Below are positions 11,853 through 20,317 of a stretch of DNA of 20,731 nucleotides, piece by piece. Position 1 is the first letter of the stretch. The number at the start of each line of letters is the position of its first letter. The notes under the pieces are model-generated. The model worked only from the letters and a program-made list of their open reading frames with translations. It did no database searches and was not told the DNA's origin. The position numbers were made by a program, and so were the translations under genes. The stretch comes from a virus: the IMG/VR virus record IMGVR_UViG_3300025087_000331, positions 1 through 20,731 of that record; one strand, written 5' to 3'.

Positions 11853-14834
11853 ATGCCTACAAAAAATGGAAAAAATATGACAGGGTTGAAGGGTTTATAC
11901 CTTCAAGCGGTTAATAGCGTAAAAGATGCAGTTATCTTGTTTGACGCAGTTAATACTGTGCCAACATCGGCATCGGGATATTACTATTTGTATGTAAATA
12001 GTAGTGGCGAACTTATCTATAAAAATGGTTCTACTGTAACTACCATCGGAGCCGCCGGAACGGTGTCTTCTGCTACTTGGGATGGCGTTTATGCAGGAGA
12101 TAAAACATTAACTATTGCAAGCACAACGCTTACCTTTGACCTCACACATGCGTCAAATAATGGTGTGACGTTTACCGCTACCGGCGCAGGTACAGGTCAT
12201 CTTATACAGATTACCAATGTTGGAACCGGAAAAGACATCAACGGAACGTCAAACACGTGGTCGGTGAGTAAAGTTGGAGACGCAGTATTTAATTTGATTA
12301 CTGCCGCAGGAGACGCAGGGAGCGATTCATTCACCCTTACCGCGGGTGATATGGTTGCATCAGATGGTTCACTTACGATTACTGACGCGGATAATGCAGC
12401 CACCCTCTCTGTTACGAATGACACAGCTACGACCGCTTCGGTATTTGTATTAGCAGGTTCTGGTGCATTTACTGGAAACACCACCTCTTCATTCCTCACA
12501 CTGACTCCTTCTGGACTCACAACTGGGACGGCATTCTACCTCCCACTTGCAGCTCTGACGACAGGAAAAGGCATCCACATGGTGGCAAATGCGGTGACTG
12601 ATGGGTTGGTGCTCAATATCACATCGTCTTCTGCGGTTCATACCGCAACAGGACGTTTGTTGAACATTGCCTCAACAGCAACGACAAACACGAGCGCAGT
12701 GTTGAATGAAATCGCAACTGCCGCAAACGATGAAACAGTGCTTTTGCGATTGACGGCCTCGGATGTGCTTGCCGCGGGTAAAATCCTCCATATCAGTGCG
12801 TCGTCTATGACGACAGGCACAGCGATTGACGCCGCGGCACTTGACGCGTTGACAACCGGTATTGGTATCAGTCTTGCATCTACCTCAACGACGTTGACAT
12901 CAGGGAGCTTGCTTAGAGTATCCACAGGTACAACAGGTGCAGTTGCTACAAATGGTGTTGTCTCGATTCGTTCAACAGGAGCGTACACGTCTACCTCAAA
13001 CGCAGGGCTACTCGATGTGCAATCATCTGGTCTTGTCGGTACGGGCACATTGGTCAATTTGAAGACCACTGCCGCGGCACAGCTAACGAATACCATTTTG
13101 AACGTGGAGGCTTCAGGATTTACAACCGGCTACACAGGTTCAATGGTACGAATTAAGTCTGTTACCACGACCGGCGCGTGTAAAGTCGTAGACATCCTTG
13201 CGGACGGGATCACATCAGGTGGTACTGCGGTGGATTTGTCTGTCGACGCATTGACGACCGGTATTGGTTTGAACATTGCAAATTCAGGCGGAGCGATGAC
13301 TTCGGGGTCGTTGATACGAGTGGCGGCGCAGGGAACAGGCGCAATTGCGACGAATGGTATTATCTCCTTCACACATACAGGTGCATTTACTTCGACATCT
13401 GCCGTAGATGGTGGGTTTGTTGAAGTAAAGGCAAACGATACCACCGCAGGAACCGTATTTAACCTCGTCGCGGACGCCCTTACGACTGGTATCGGAATGC
13501 AGTTATCCAACGGCACATCAGCAATGACGACCGGTGGCCTGCTTCGTGTTACCGCAAGTGGTACGGGGATTATTGCAACGAATGGTATCGTGAGTATTAC
13601 TCATGCTGGAGTATTCACATCCACATCAAACGCTGGTGTGCTCGATGTTCAAGCATCTGCGTTGGTTGGAACGGGGACACTGGTCAACTTCAAGACTACT
13701 GCAGCCGCTCAACTTACGTCTACGGTGTTGAATGTCGAAAATTCAGGTTTTACCACTGGATACACTGGCGAGATGCTTCGCATTAAGTCTCCAACAACGA
13801 CAGGTGCGTGTAAGGTGGTGAGCGTGATTGTAGACGGAATGAGTACCGCTGGCGTGGGTGTCAACCTCTCTGCTGCTGCTCTTTCAACAGGTGGTATTGG
13901 TGTACAGGTTGACTTGACTGCTGCTACTGCGGGGAATGCCTTAAAACTTGTTACCACTGGCGCGTACACGGGGACAGGCATGGAGTTTATCTCTCTTGGC
14001 GCGATGACGACCGGTGTTGGCCTTCAAGTCACATCAACTACGGGTCTTACTTCTGGTTCACTTATTCGAGCAACGAGCAGCACCGCGGGTGCGATTGCAA
14101 CGAACGGTGCAATTTCGTTCACCGCAACAGGTAACTTCACTTCAACCAGCCGTGTTGGTTTCTTGGAAGTGCAAGCTAATACCACTGAAGCAGGAACCGT
14201 TGCTCATATTGTGGGTACAGCTCTTACTACTGGGACATTGCTTTCTCTTGAGGCAGTTGAGGCAACGCTGACAACTGGTAAATACATCCAGTGTTATGAC
14301 GGGGCTGCTGCTGACTTCACTGTCGGACGGTATGGAGCAACGGTGATTGCTGGAACAGCCTCTGGAACGTCTGCTCTCACCCTTAACGCTGGAGACATTA
14401 CTGTTTCAGATGGAAACCTTAGCGTTGCTGGAACGTCAACCTTTACTGGAGCGGCAACCTTTACGACTGGGTTTCAGGCTTCCGCATCAGCAGTTACTGC
14501 GACGGCGGACGGACTGACGACGGGTCTTATCAATGCTGGAGAAAGGTTCGTGGCTGTAACAGCGGGTGCAGATGCAAATTCAATCATCACTCTTCCAACA
14601 GCTGTGGTGGGGTATGTCATCACTGGTTATATTGGAGCAACTGGTTGTGAGATGCGTACTCCCGCTGGGAGTGGCGCGACAATCAACAACGTTGACTCTG
14701 ATGGTACAAACGAGGCGGCTATCCCCGCTACCACGATGTTTGAGGTGACGTGTATTGCCGCGGATACGTGGATCCTTAGAGCATGGACAGAACTTGGCGC
14801 GGTGATTACCGCGATTGTTCCGGATGCGGCATGA
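11853..14834 (+). CDS. Large repetitive Thr/Gly/Ser/Ala-rich fibre protein
   Basis: A 993-aa protein made almost wholly of short beta segments rich in Thr, Ser, Gly and Ala. A repeat of the form LTTGIG..., TSGSLIRV, GAIATNG, FTSTS appears at least four times (from about 12846, 13249, 13477 and 14002), and a longer block with LVGTGTLV, KTTAAAQLT and GFTTGYTG appears twice, about 630 bases apart. This suits a trimeric beta-solenoid or beta-helix fibre shaft. The C-terminal about 110 residues (ERFVAVTAGADANSIITLP, GYIGATGCEMRTPAGSGATI, CIAADTWILRAWTELG) look like a distinct tip that may bind the host. The N-terminus (NMTGLKGLYLQAVNSVKDAVILFD) would attach to the virion. It has no Cys-rich or catalytic region. 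It could be a receptor-binding or capsid fibre. Confidence 0.75.
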   Translation: MPTKNGKNMTGLKGLYLQAVNSVKDAVILFDAVNTVPTSASGYYYLYVNSSGELIYKNGSTVTTIGAAGTVSSATWDGVYAGDKTLTIASTTLTFDLTHASNNGVTFTATGAGTGHLIQITNVGTGKDINGTSNTWSVSKVGDAVFNLITAAGDAGSDSFTLTAGDMVASDGSLTITDADNAATLSVTNDTATTASVFVLAGSGAFTGNTTSSFLTLTPSGLTTGTAFYLPLAALTTGKGIHMVANAVTDGLVLNITSSSAVHTATGRLLNIASTATTNTSAVLNEIATAANDETVLLRLTASDVLAAGKILHISASSMTTGTAIDAAALDALTTGIGISLASTSTTLTSGSLLRVSTGTTGAVATNGVVSIRSTGAYTSTSNAGLLDVQSSGLVGTGTLVNLKTTAAAQLTNTILNVEASGFTTGYTGSMVRIKSVTTTGACKVVDILADGITSGGTAVDLSVDALTTGIGLNIANSGGAMTSGSLIRVAAQGTGAIATNGIISFTHTGAFTSTSAVDGGFVEVKANDTTAGTVFNLVADALTTGIGMQLSNGTSAMTTGGLLRVTASGTGIIATNGIVSITHAGVFTSTSNAGVLDVQASALVGTGTLVNFKTTAAAQLTSTVLNVENSGFTTGYTGEMLRIKSPTTTGACKVVSVIVDGMSTAGVGVNLSAAALSTGGIGVQVDLTAATAGNALKLVTTGAYTGTGMEFISLGAMTTGVGLQVTSTTGLTSGSLIRATSSTAGAIATNGAISFTATGNFTSTSRVGFLEVQANTTEAGTVAHIVGTALTTGTLLSLEAVEATLTTGKYIQCYDGAAADFTVGRYGATVIAGTASGTSALTLNAGDITVSDGNLSVAGTSTFTGAATFTTGFQASASAVTATADGLTTGLINAGERFVAVTAGADANSIITLPTAVVGYVITGYIGATGCEMRTPAGSGATINNVDSDGTNEAAIPATTMFEVTCIAADTWILRAWTELGAVITAIVPDAA
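12846..14220 (+). repeat. Diverged tandem repeats within fibre gene
   Basis: Similar coding blocks recur from about 12846, 13249, 13477 and 14002. Related DNA strings include GACGACCGGTATTGGT (near 13253) and its variants near 12850, 13486 and 14004. The block around 12988-13190 is re-encoded around 13618-13818 with many third-base changes. These look like old internal duplications that have diverged by drift or selection. Confidence 0.65.
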
Positions 14835-14861
14835 TGATTATTTGATAGTTTTAGTATTGGG

Positions 14862-14967
14862 TACGACGGTCGTAAGTGGGGGGGAGAGATAACCCCCCCC
14901 TAGCCCAAAAATAATAATTAAGATAACTAACTTTCCCACTCTCTCATTATTTTGGGAGAGGGGCTAG
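14862..14967 (+). other. Three consecutive hairpins between fibre gene and next gene
   Basis: TACGAC-G-GTCGTA (14862-14874) is a perfect dyad. Seven G (14878-14884) face a run of eight C (14893-14900) across AGAGATAA. CTAGCCC (14900-14906) pairs with GGGCTAG (14961-14967), and AAAATAAT (14908-14915) with ATTATTTT (14946-14953), leaving a GGGAGAG bulge. None is followed by a clean T run, so this is a structured spacer or processing site rather than a clear terminator. Confidence 0.55.
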
Positions 14968-14983
14968 AAGGTAAAGTATATAT

Positions 14984-15319
14984 ATGCACACAGACACAAT
15001 TACTGCACCAGTATACGAGAATATCGAGTTTAATCTCTCATCTGGGGAAAGCGATTATGATTTGGACGCGAACCAATCAACATTTTTGTCTACTTTCGGG
15101 CCGATAAATGTGGCAAGAACACATCCTACAGCAGTACAAATACGGACAAATTTTACGATTTCAGTGAAATTAAATTCAACATCCAACCACGCTATTACCA
15201 TTACTTCGACTGATTCCCCTTTTTGGATTGAAGGTATACGGATTCAAAACTTATACTTCTCCAATTCATCTGGCTCAACTGCGGCAGTCAAATTATTCTT
15301 TCAAGAAGTAAGGTACTAA
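14984..15319 (+). CDS. Hypothetical 111-aa beta-rich virion protein
   Basis: The sequence is almost entirely short beta strands (APVYENIEFNLSSGESDYDL, NFTISVKLNS, HAITITSTDSPFWIEGIRI, AAVKLFFQEVRY), compatible with a small jelly-roll or beta-sandwich. It lies between two fibre-type genes, has no signal peptide and no catalytic motif, and is probably a structural accessory such as a fibre-tip or neck protein; this is inferred from context. It is preceded by the triple-hairpin spacer and linked to the next gene by TAATATG. Confidence 0.7.
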   Translation: MHTDTITAPVYENIEFNLSSGESDYDLDANQSTFLSTFGPINVARTHPTAVQIRTNFTISVKLNSTSNHAITITSTDSPFWIEGIRIQNLYFSNSSGSTAAVKLFFQEVRY

Positions 15320-15320
15320 T

Positions 15321-16193
15321 ATGGAAGACCTTGATTTTCTCATTGAAAAAAAGAAAAAAGAGATTGAAGACTTGGATAATCTTCGGATTGAGCGTGACTA
15401 TATTGTTCTTCAAATGAAAGAAAGCACTGTAAAGTTTGAAAAACTAAAAGACGATATTGTGCAAGAACAATTTGCCCTAGAAACAGTGAGAAAATTAAAA
15501 GAAACAGAGAAACAAAAAAAGGAAGATAGTTTGATAGTGAGGGAAGAACAAATAATCAAAAAAGAGCTGGAAGTAGCTAAAAAACAGGCTCTTTTGACTG
15601 AAACAGAACGCATAATGTTAGGAGAAAAAGAGGCATTTTCAGATGAAAAAGCAAAGGTACAGGAAGAAAAATCTTCTCTTGCATTTCGGAAAAATCAACA
15701 ACAACAAAATGAACTTTCCGTAAAAGAAAAAGAAAAAGAGCTTAAAAAAGTTAGGCAATCTCAAGAAGCACACGAGAAGTTGTTGTCCGAGAAGCAAAAT
15801 GAACTTACAGAACTCCAAGAACAGCTATCGGCAGGGTTTGTTCAATTAAGCAAAGATAAAGAAAAACAAAATGAAGAAATCCAAAAATTAGAAGCGCGAA
15901 AAGCAAAACTGGATGAAAAAGAACAAGAAATTAATGAAAAAGAACATGAAGTGAGGAAACAGTGGCAAACAATTCAACAAGAGAGGGCGCAGCTAGGCCT
16001 TGTAGATAAAGATCTATTGAAAAAAGAAACTGTATTAAAATCTGAACAAGCCGAAACACAGAAACAAAAAAAGATTTTACAAGAAAGAGAACTATCTCTT
16101 ACGTCCAAAGAATTAGAGCTAACTGCATTTGAAAAAGTTATCCGTCGTCGAGAACTCGATGTCATTCATAAGGAACAATTACTACAGGTATGA
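15321..16193 (+). CDS. Long coiled-coil protein (290 aa)
   Basis: The entire chain is one Lys/Glu/Gln-rich helix with heptad periodicity (EKKKKEIEDLDNLRIERDY, KEKELKKVRQSQEAHEKLL, EEIQKLEARKAKLDEKEQ), with no Cys or Trp-rich region apart from a single Trp near residue 214. A continuous coiled coil of this length would be about 40 nm if unbroken. Among fibre genes it may be a rod linking fibre and virion, or act as a length gauge in place of a classic tape measure; both are inferred. It has no transmembrane segments, unlike most tape measures. It overlaps the next gene by four bases (ATGA). Confidence 0.75.
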   Translation: MEDLDFLIEKKKKEIEDLDNLRIERDYIVLQMKESTVKFEKLKDDIVQEQFALETVRKLKETEKQKKEDSLIVREEQIIKKELEVAKKQALLTETERIMLGEKEAFSDEKAKVQEEKSSLAFRKNQQQQNELSVKEKEKELKKVRQSQEAHEKLLSEKQNELTELQEQLSAGFVQLSKDKEKQNEEIQKLEARKAKLDEKEQEINEKEHEVRKQWQTIQQERAQLGLVDKDLLKKETVLKSEQAETQKQKKILQERELSLTSKELELTAFEKVIRRRELDVIHKEQLLQV

Positions 16194-16477
16194 AAGTCGG
16201 CGTAGGAAAACATGGGAGTGATAAAGATGTCAACCTATCTACGCGGGGTGCTATTGAGGCTCTTTCTGTTGAGATTGTTGACAGTAGTGGAAATCAAGTA
16301 ACAAGTTTTGTCCCTACTAATTTTATTGATTTTGAATACGACGGTGGCTCTGTAGCCTATCCAAGCGATACACAAGAAGTCTATACGTTCACACTAAGTA
16401 ATGTAACCGTTGCCACCGTAACATTCAATTACACGGACAGTATCAAAAATAAATTGTCCTCCTGGACTAAAACATAA
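16190..16477 (+). CDS. Hypothetical 95-aa beta-rich protein
   Basis: A small beta-type protein (AIEALSVEIVDSSGNQVTSF, NFIDFEYDGGSVAYPSD, VYTFTLSNVTVATVTFNYTD) that I do not recognise. Its start codon overlaps the coiled-coil gene stop, so the two are probably made together, and it joins the fibre gene with TAATATG. The fold pattern suggests a fibre-linked or coat accessory protein. No motif allows a firmer call. Confidence 0.7.
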   Translation: MKVGVGKHGSDKDVNLSTRGAIEALSVEIVDSSGNQVTSFVPTNFIDFEYDGGSVAYPSDTQEVYTFTLSNVTVATVTFNYTDSIKNKLSSWTKT

Positions 16478-16478
16478 T

Positions 16479-17894
16479 ATGTTTAAAATTAACCCATTCA
16501 CTGGAAAATTCGATTGGGTTATCACTGATCACGGTGGTCTGTCCGGTCTTGGGGACGACGACCATCCGCAGTATTTATTGAGTGCTACTGCGGTGACGAC
16601 CTATGTTCCCTACACCGGAGCTACAGGCGATGTCAATCTTGGTACGCACTCAATTCGAGCAGACGAAGGATTTTGGTCGGGTATAACGCCCTCACCCACA
16701 ACAGGCAAATTTGATATAGAACACACTCAAACAGCCGCTGATTTATATCAACTTGGAAAATTTAATCTTAGTCGCACCACTGCCTCAGCGGGCGTTGATG
16801 TAGCACTTTTTGTTGCGGGTCTTATAAGCACCGGCGCAAATGCAACTGGAGGTATGATAGGTGTTAGCGGGCAGGTAGGGCTTGCCGCTTCACAAAGTGG
16901 ACAAATAAATGGTAATTTAATAGGAGTGAATTTTTTAACTCGATTGAATGGTACTGCGATAATTACGGGGAATGTTATAGGAAGTAATGGAGTGATATCT
17001 TTAGGCGCTAATTCATCGCACACTGCTCCAGCTGTGTATGGTGCATTGGGAGATATAGAAGATGGGCGTACAACAAGTTTAGGTGGTTCAATCACAGATA
17101 TGGCATTGGTAGGAGCAGTTGATATTCTTGGATATTACAATGTAACAACCAAGCGAGGATTTTGGGGGAATTACACAAATACAGTATCGCAAGGAGTAGT
17201 CACTTTTTACGGGATTGAGCTTAACAAAGTAGCACAAGGCACAACCACAAACATCGCCATCCAACTGGATGGCACGGCAGAGGCAGCTCAGGGGATTAGG
17301 TGGGGGTATGACGGAGATGCAGCCAATTTGTATAAAGGCGCGGCCGGTACGGTTAAGACGGATGGATCATTTTCAGCTTCACAACTTATATCTACGATAG
17401 CAATAGGAACAGCACCTTTAACTATCACATCTACCACAAAAGTAACCAATCTTAATGCGGACTTACTAGATGATCAAACAGGCTCATACTATTTAGACGC
17501 AACTAATTTTACAGGAACGAATTGGACAGATTTAACAGACGGAGGAAATACTACACTTCATACCCATACTGCTTCAGTTGCAAAGGGAGAGGATTATACA
17601 CTGCTTAGTGCTGATGTTGGAAAAACTTATTACAACACAGCGGCAATTGTTTTGACTTTACCCACAGGGGTTGACGGATATAGATATAGATTTATTGTTC
17701 AGCATAATTCTTATCTCAAGATTTTAGCCGTTGGCACTGATGTTATTCGGTATATTGATACAGTTTCAGCGGCAGCAGGATATTTTCGGTCTGATACTGT
17801 AGGAAATACTTGTGAAATGGAGTTTGCCAACGGTACATGGTTTATTCATTCACTTGAGGCAAAGGAATCATCTCCTTGGCTTGTAGACGTATAA
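16479..17894 (+). CDS. Tail/host-recognition fibre protein
   Basis: This 471-aa protein starts with MFKINPFTGKFDWV and, at residues 18-32, has HGGLSGLGDDDHPQY, a motif widespread in phage fibre proteins just after the virion-binding region. A Gly/Thr/Ala-rich shaft follows, then TKVTNLNADLLDDQTGSYYL, the NADLLDG-like repeat typical of tail fibres. The C-terminal domain (DYTLLSADVGKTYYNTAAI, LTLPTGVDGYRYRFIVQHN, CEMEFANGTWFIHSLE) resembles a fibre tip. It probably mediates adsorption. Its tip is similar in style to the end of the 993-aa fibre, so the two may share a domain. Confidence 0.8.
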   Translation: MFKINPFTGKFDWVITDHGGLSGLGDDDHPQYLLSATAVTTYVPYTGATGDVNLGTHSIRADEGFWSGITPSPTTGKFDIEHTQTAADLYQLGKFNLSRTTASAGVDVALFVAGLISTGANATGGMIGVSGQVGLAASQSGQINGNLIGVNFLTRLNGTAIITGNVIGSNGVISLGANSSHTAPAVYGALGDIEDGRTTSLGGSITDMALVGAVDILGYYNVTTKRGFWGNYTNTVSQGVVTFYGIELNKVAQGTTTNIAIQLDGTAEAAQGIRWGYDGDAANLYKGAAGTVKTDGSFSASQLISTIAIGTAPLTITSTTKVTNLNADLLDDQTGSYYLDATNFTGTNWTDLTDGGNTTLHTHTASVAKGEDYTLLSADVGKTYYNTAAIVLTLPTGVDGYRYRFIVQHNSYLKILAVGTDVIRYIDTVSAAAGYFRSDTVGNTCEMEFANGTWFIHSLEAKESSPWLVDV

Positions 17895-17895
17895 T

Positions 17896-18018
17896 ATGGC
17901 TTTTGCATTCAATATACCAAATCCGACAGTCTGTGAAGACGTCAAGGACGCCTTTGCGCCCGGCTCAAGTATAGTCGATTCAGGCATTACTACAACAGAT
18001 CCTAAAGAAACCATTTAA
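17896..18018 (+). CDS. Hypothetical 40-aa peptide between fibre genes
   Basis: A short frame starting one base after the fibre stop (TAATATGG) and ending nine bases before the next gene. The peptide (AFAFNIPNPTVCEDVKDAF, then APGSSIVDSGITTTDPKETI) has normal protein composition with one Cys. It is too short to classify. The junction pattern, identical to neighbouring genes, is the main reason to accept it; a role as a small virion or chaperone peptide is only a guess. Confidence 0.6.
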   Translation: MAFAFNIPNPTVCEDVKDAFAPGSSIVDSGITTTDPKETI

Positions 18019-18027
18019 TTATATTTT

Positions 18028-18966
18028 ATGGCTAATACATATTACAAGGCAGCAAAAGCAGATACACAAGCATTTTTAGGTGACTTTGCTCGTTTTCTGG
18101 TTAATGATCTTGGTGGTTTTACCGGCCCTGGGTGGACAATAATCGATACATATAGTAGCGGGGCCGCCTCACCTCACGAAGTGCCAGGAACAGCAACGGA
18201 TATGGATTCTTTGGCTGCCGATAATGCTTGGAGAACAAATTTACCCGTGACCAATGATTATATTATTTTAAAAGCAAACGGTGGTTCGTTGTTTCAACTT
18301 GGTATTGAATATCAGTCAACGACTGTTATTCGGTTCATTCTTGCTCCGCTTGGCGGTTGGTCGACGGGGGCGGATAATGCCGACATGACAACTGCAGGTA
18401 ACTGGGGTAGTGCAAAAGTGACCACAATTGATATGACGATTGTGAACACATCAATAACTTGGTCAATTGTTTCAAACACAACACGTTTTATTCTTTTTGC
18501 TGATAATAGTCCAACATTTGATTGGATGTATTGTGGAGATTTAGTAGATGTTCATACAGGAGATACGACTAGTGCTACGATTACCCCATATACAGCTAAT
18601 GTCTTTTTCCGATCTAATTCAGCTTTGGCCAGTTCGGCTTCGGTAGGGAATAAGCTTTCAGCTGTAGATAATTCAACTACAATTGATATGTTCCCCTGTG
18701 ATTTTTTTACAGGAAATGCGACGGTTGGAACCACATCAGGTTATTTTCAGGATACAGCTTCGGGCGAATATCGACTTATCCCTGTATATTTGGTGTGTCT
18801 TACCGCTTCGCATGTTGGGACTATTGGTAAGTTTGATGGAGTTTATACCACGCAAAAGTTTGCTACGGGTAAAGGGAACTTTGCTTCTTTAGACTATGTT
18901 TGGGCCTCTAATAATGCCTCTTATCTTCCTATTATTTGGGACTGGGATGGCGTAACTGCTTTTTAA
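18028..18966 (+). CDS. Virion structural protein, 312 aa, beta-rich
   Basis: A mainly beta protein with frequent Gly, Thr, Ser and aromatic residues (FARFLVNDLGGFTGPGWTII, NDYIILKANGGSLFQLGIEY, TVIRFILAPLGGWSTG, TRFILFADNSPTFDWMYCGD, EYRLIPVYLVCLTASHVGTI). The regular strands around GDLVD and TTQKFATGKGNF resemble phage structural proteins found among fibre and baseplate genes, but I cannot name a family. No signal peptide or catalytic motif is visible. It is followed by a TAATTATG junction. Confidence 0.65.
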   Translation: MANTYYKAAKADTQAFLGDFARFLVNDLGGFTGPGWTIIDTYSSGAASPHEVPGTATDMDSLAADNAWRTNLPVTNDYIILKANGGSLFQLGIEYQSTTVIRFILAPLGGWSTGADNADMTTAGNWGSAKVTTIDMTIVNTSITWSIVSNTTRFILFADNSPTFDWMYCGDLVDVHTGDTTSATITPYTANVFFRSNSALASSASVGNKLSAVDNSTTIDMFPCDFFTGNATVGTTSGYFQDTASGEYRLIPVYLVCLTASHVGTIGKFDGVYTTQKFATGKGNFASLDYVWASNNASYLPIIWDWDGVTAF

Positions 18967-18968
18967 TT

Positions 18969-19256
18969 ATGGCATTTCTTAAAACAGTCAAAAACCCACA
19001 CAAACCTAGTGAAAATTATGAAAATGCGTATTGGTATATTGTTCGAATTATCGCTGATTGGTGCACAAACAAAGCTGAAGTATATCTGGCGGTACATATT
19101 GACTCAAATAAGACAGGTGCTCCAATTCAATCATATAAAGTAGAGATTGATAATGGAGTTTTTGCGACAGTTTTCAACAAAAAAACAATTCTTGTCCAAA
19201 AAATCTATGAGTATATTAAAACACTTGGTGAGTTTAGTGGTGTAATCGATGTTTAA
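18969..19256 (+). CDS. Hypothetical 95-aa protein
   Basis: A small alpha/beta protein (MAFLKTVKNPHKPSENYENA, YWYIVRIIADWCTNKAEVYL, AVHIDSNKTGAPIQSYKVEI) with a helical C-terminus (KTILVQKIYEYIKTLGEFSG). The start is placed at ATG 18969, two bases after the preceding stop, because an upstream in-frame ATG at 18936 lies inside the previous gene and adds an unlikely segment. The function is unknown. It closes the virion region before the lysis block. Confidence 0.7.
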   Translation: MAFLKTVKNPHKPSENYENAYWYIVRIIADWCTNKAEVYLAVHIDSNKTGAPIQSYKVEIDNGVFATVFNKKTILVQKIYEYIKTLGEFSGVIDV

Positions 19257-19257
19257 T

Positions 19258-19509
19258 ATGCAAGATAAACACGAAATCCTGGACAAATTGTTTGACTTGG
19301 AACGCAGATTAAGCGAAAAAATAGATACGAAAGTTTCGTGGAAAGAATACTGGACTATTTTCGCAATCCAAATGACCCTTATTCTCGGAGTATTAGGTAT
19401 CATTTACGCAAAACTTGAGAAAATTGACGAAAACGGTCAATCAACCAAAAATGTCGTACAAAGTATCCAAGGCAAACTTGAACCTTACGATATTATTTAT
19501 AAAGATTAA
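19258..19509 (+). CDS. Small one-transmembrane protein, holin/XhlA-like
   Basis: This 83-aa protein has an amphipathic N-terminal helix (HEILDKLFDLERRLSEKID), one hydrophobic segment (residues about 32-50, YWTIFAIQMTLILGVLGII) and a charged C-terminus. The layout resembles XhlA-type haemolysin/holin accessory proteins, which insert in the inner membrane and help release the endolysin. It sits three genes before the end of the lysis block. The start at ATG 19258 (TAATATG) is preferred over 19249, which would overlap the previous gene. The lysis role is inferred. Confidence 0.6.
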   Translation: MQDKHEILDKLFDLERRLSEKIDTKVSWKEYWTIFAIQMTLILGVLGIIYAKLEKIDENGQSTKNVVQSIQGKLEPYDIIYKD

Positions 19510-19511
19510 AT

Positions 19512-19625
19512 ATGCCATCACTCATTTTCAAGAAAAAAAACAAACCAAAAGCAATGCTAAGTAAAAAGAAAAAATTAAAAATGAAGAAAAAATATCAGCC
19601 TAAAAATGTAAATAACATGGTATGA
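19512..19625 (+). CDS. Lys-rich micropeptide (37 aa)
   Basis: The ATG at 19512 opens two bases after the previous stop, and the TGA at 19623-19625 overlaps the endolysin start (ATGA). The peptide is extremely basic (FKKKNKPKAMLSKKKKLKMK, then KKYQPKNVNNMV) with four Met. Such a peptide could associate with nucleic acid or acidic membranes. It parallels the Lys/Met peptide at the start of the rightward operon. The perfect junctions on both sides support coding despite the low complexity. Confidence 0.6.
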   Translation: MPSLIFKKKNKPKAMLSKKKKLKMKKKYQPKNVNNMV

Positions 19626-20317
19626 ACATTCGCTGCCCCCTTCAAAAATTCTATCTTTGGAATGGGAAAATCGCCATTATCAATCAGCTTTTCGCAGAAA
19701 ACCCGAATAAGTATTCTTATGGTCCGGAAGGGCACACAGGGATTGATTTCAAGACGATAGGATACTGGAAATACAAGAGGCACTTCAATAATTGGAAGCA
19801 AACACCAAGAACCATAAAACAAGAAGAGGGTCGTATTCCGACTGTTGCAGCGCACGACGGGACACTATCAGCGATTCTCTATAACGATAGAAAAGGCCTT
19901 GGTTGGGGCATGAAGGTGACAAGTGACATAATGATAGAGGACGGCCTCGAAACGCAGTACAACACGTTATATTGGCATATAGAGACGCCGTGGCAATCCC
20001 TCAAAGCATTTACGGGTGTTTGGAACCTCATTTTGAGAAAAACAAAAGTCAAAAAAGGATCAATTATTGCCATTTGCGGGAACAACGGAAAATCCACCGG
20101 CCCACATCTTCATTTTGAATTGCGTCGGAGACGCAAGATAAACGGAGCATGGACTGAGTGGGTCAAACTTGATCCGATTCAATACTTTGACGATAACGAA
20201 GTCGTGTATCAGCGGACTGGTGGTATTGGTAAACAAAACAAATCTTTTTATCAAGGAAAAGAAATTACAGAAGAACAAAAAAATACAATTCTTAATTCTT
20301 TACCAAAAGTTATATGA
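19622..20317 (+). CDS. M23-family peptidase endolysin
   Basis: This 231-aa protein has the M23 (LytM/lysostaphin-type) zinc peptidase signature: HTGID with His38 and Asp42, YWHI with His119, and GPHLHFEL with His162 and His164. These bind zinc and catalyse cleavage of peptidoglycan cross-bridges or stem peptides. There is no signal peptide or extra wall-binding domain. The insertion between the first motif and the core (YWKYKRHFNNWKQTPRTIKQ) is long for the family. It is coupled to genes on both sides by ATGA overlaps and precedes a small holin-like gene, so it is the phage lysin. It could alternatively act at entry as a virion-associated hydrolase. Confidence 0.88.
   Translation: MNIRCPLQKFYLWNGKIAIINQLFAENPNKYSYGPEGHTGIDFKTIGYWKYKRHFNNWKQTPRTIKQEEGRIPTVAAHDGTLSAILYNDRKGLGWGMKVTSDIMIEDGLETQYNTLYWHIETPWQSLKAFTGVWNLILRKTKVKKGSIIAICGNNGKSTGPHLHFELRRRRKINGAWTEWVKLDPIQYFDDNEVVYQRTGGIGKQNKSFYQGKEITEEQKNTILNSLPKVI

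Noticed and set aside
12197-13981. Several long minus-strand frames under the fibre gene
   Set aside because: They mirror the Thr/Gly/Ala codon bias of the repetitive plus-strand gene (few stop complements) and share its repeats.
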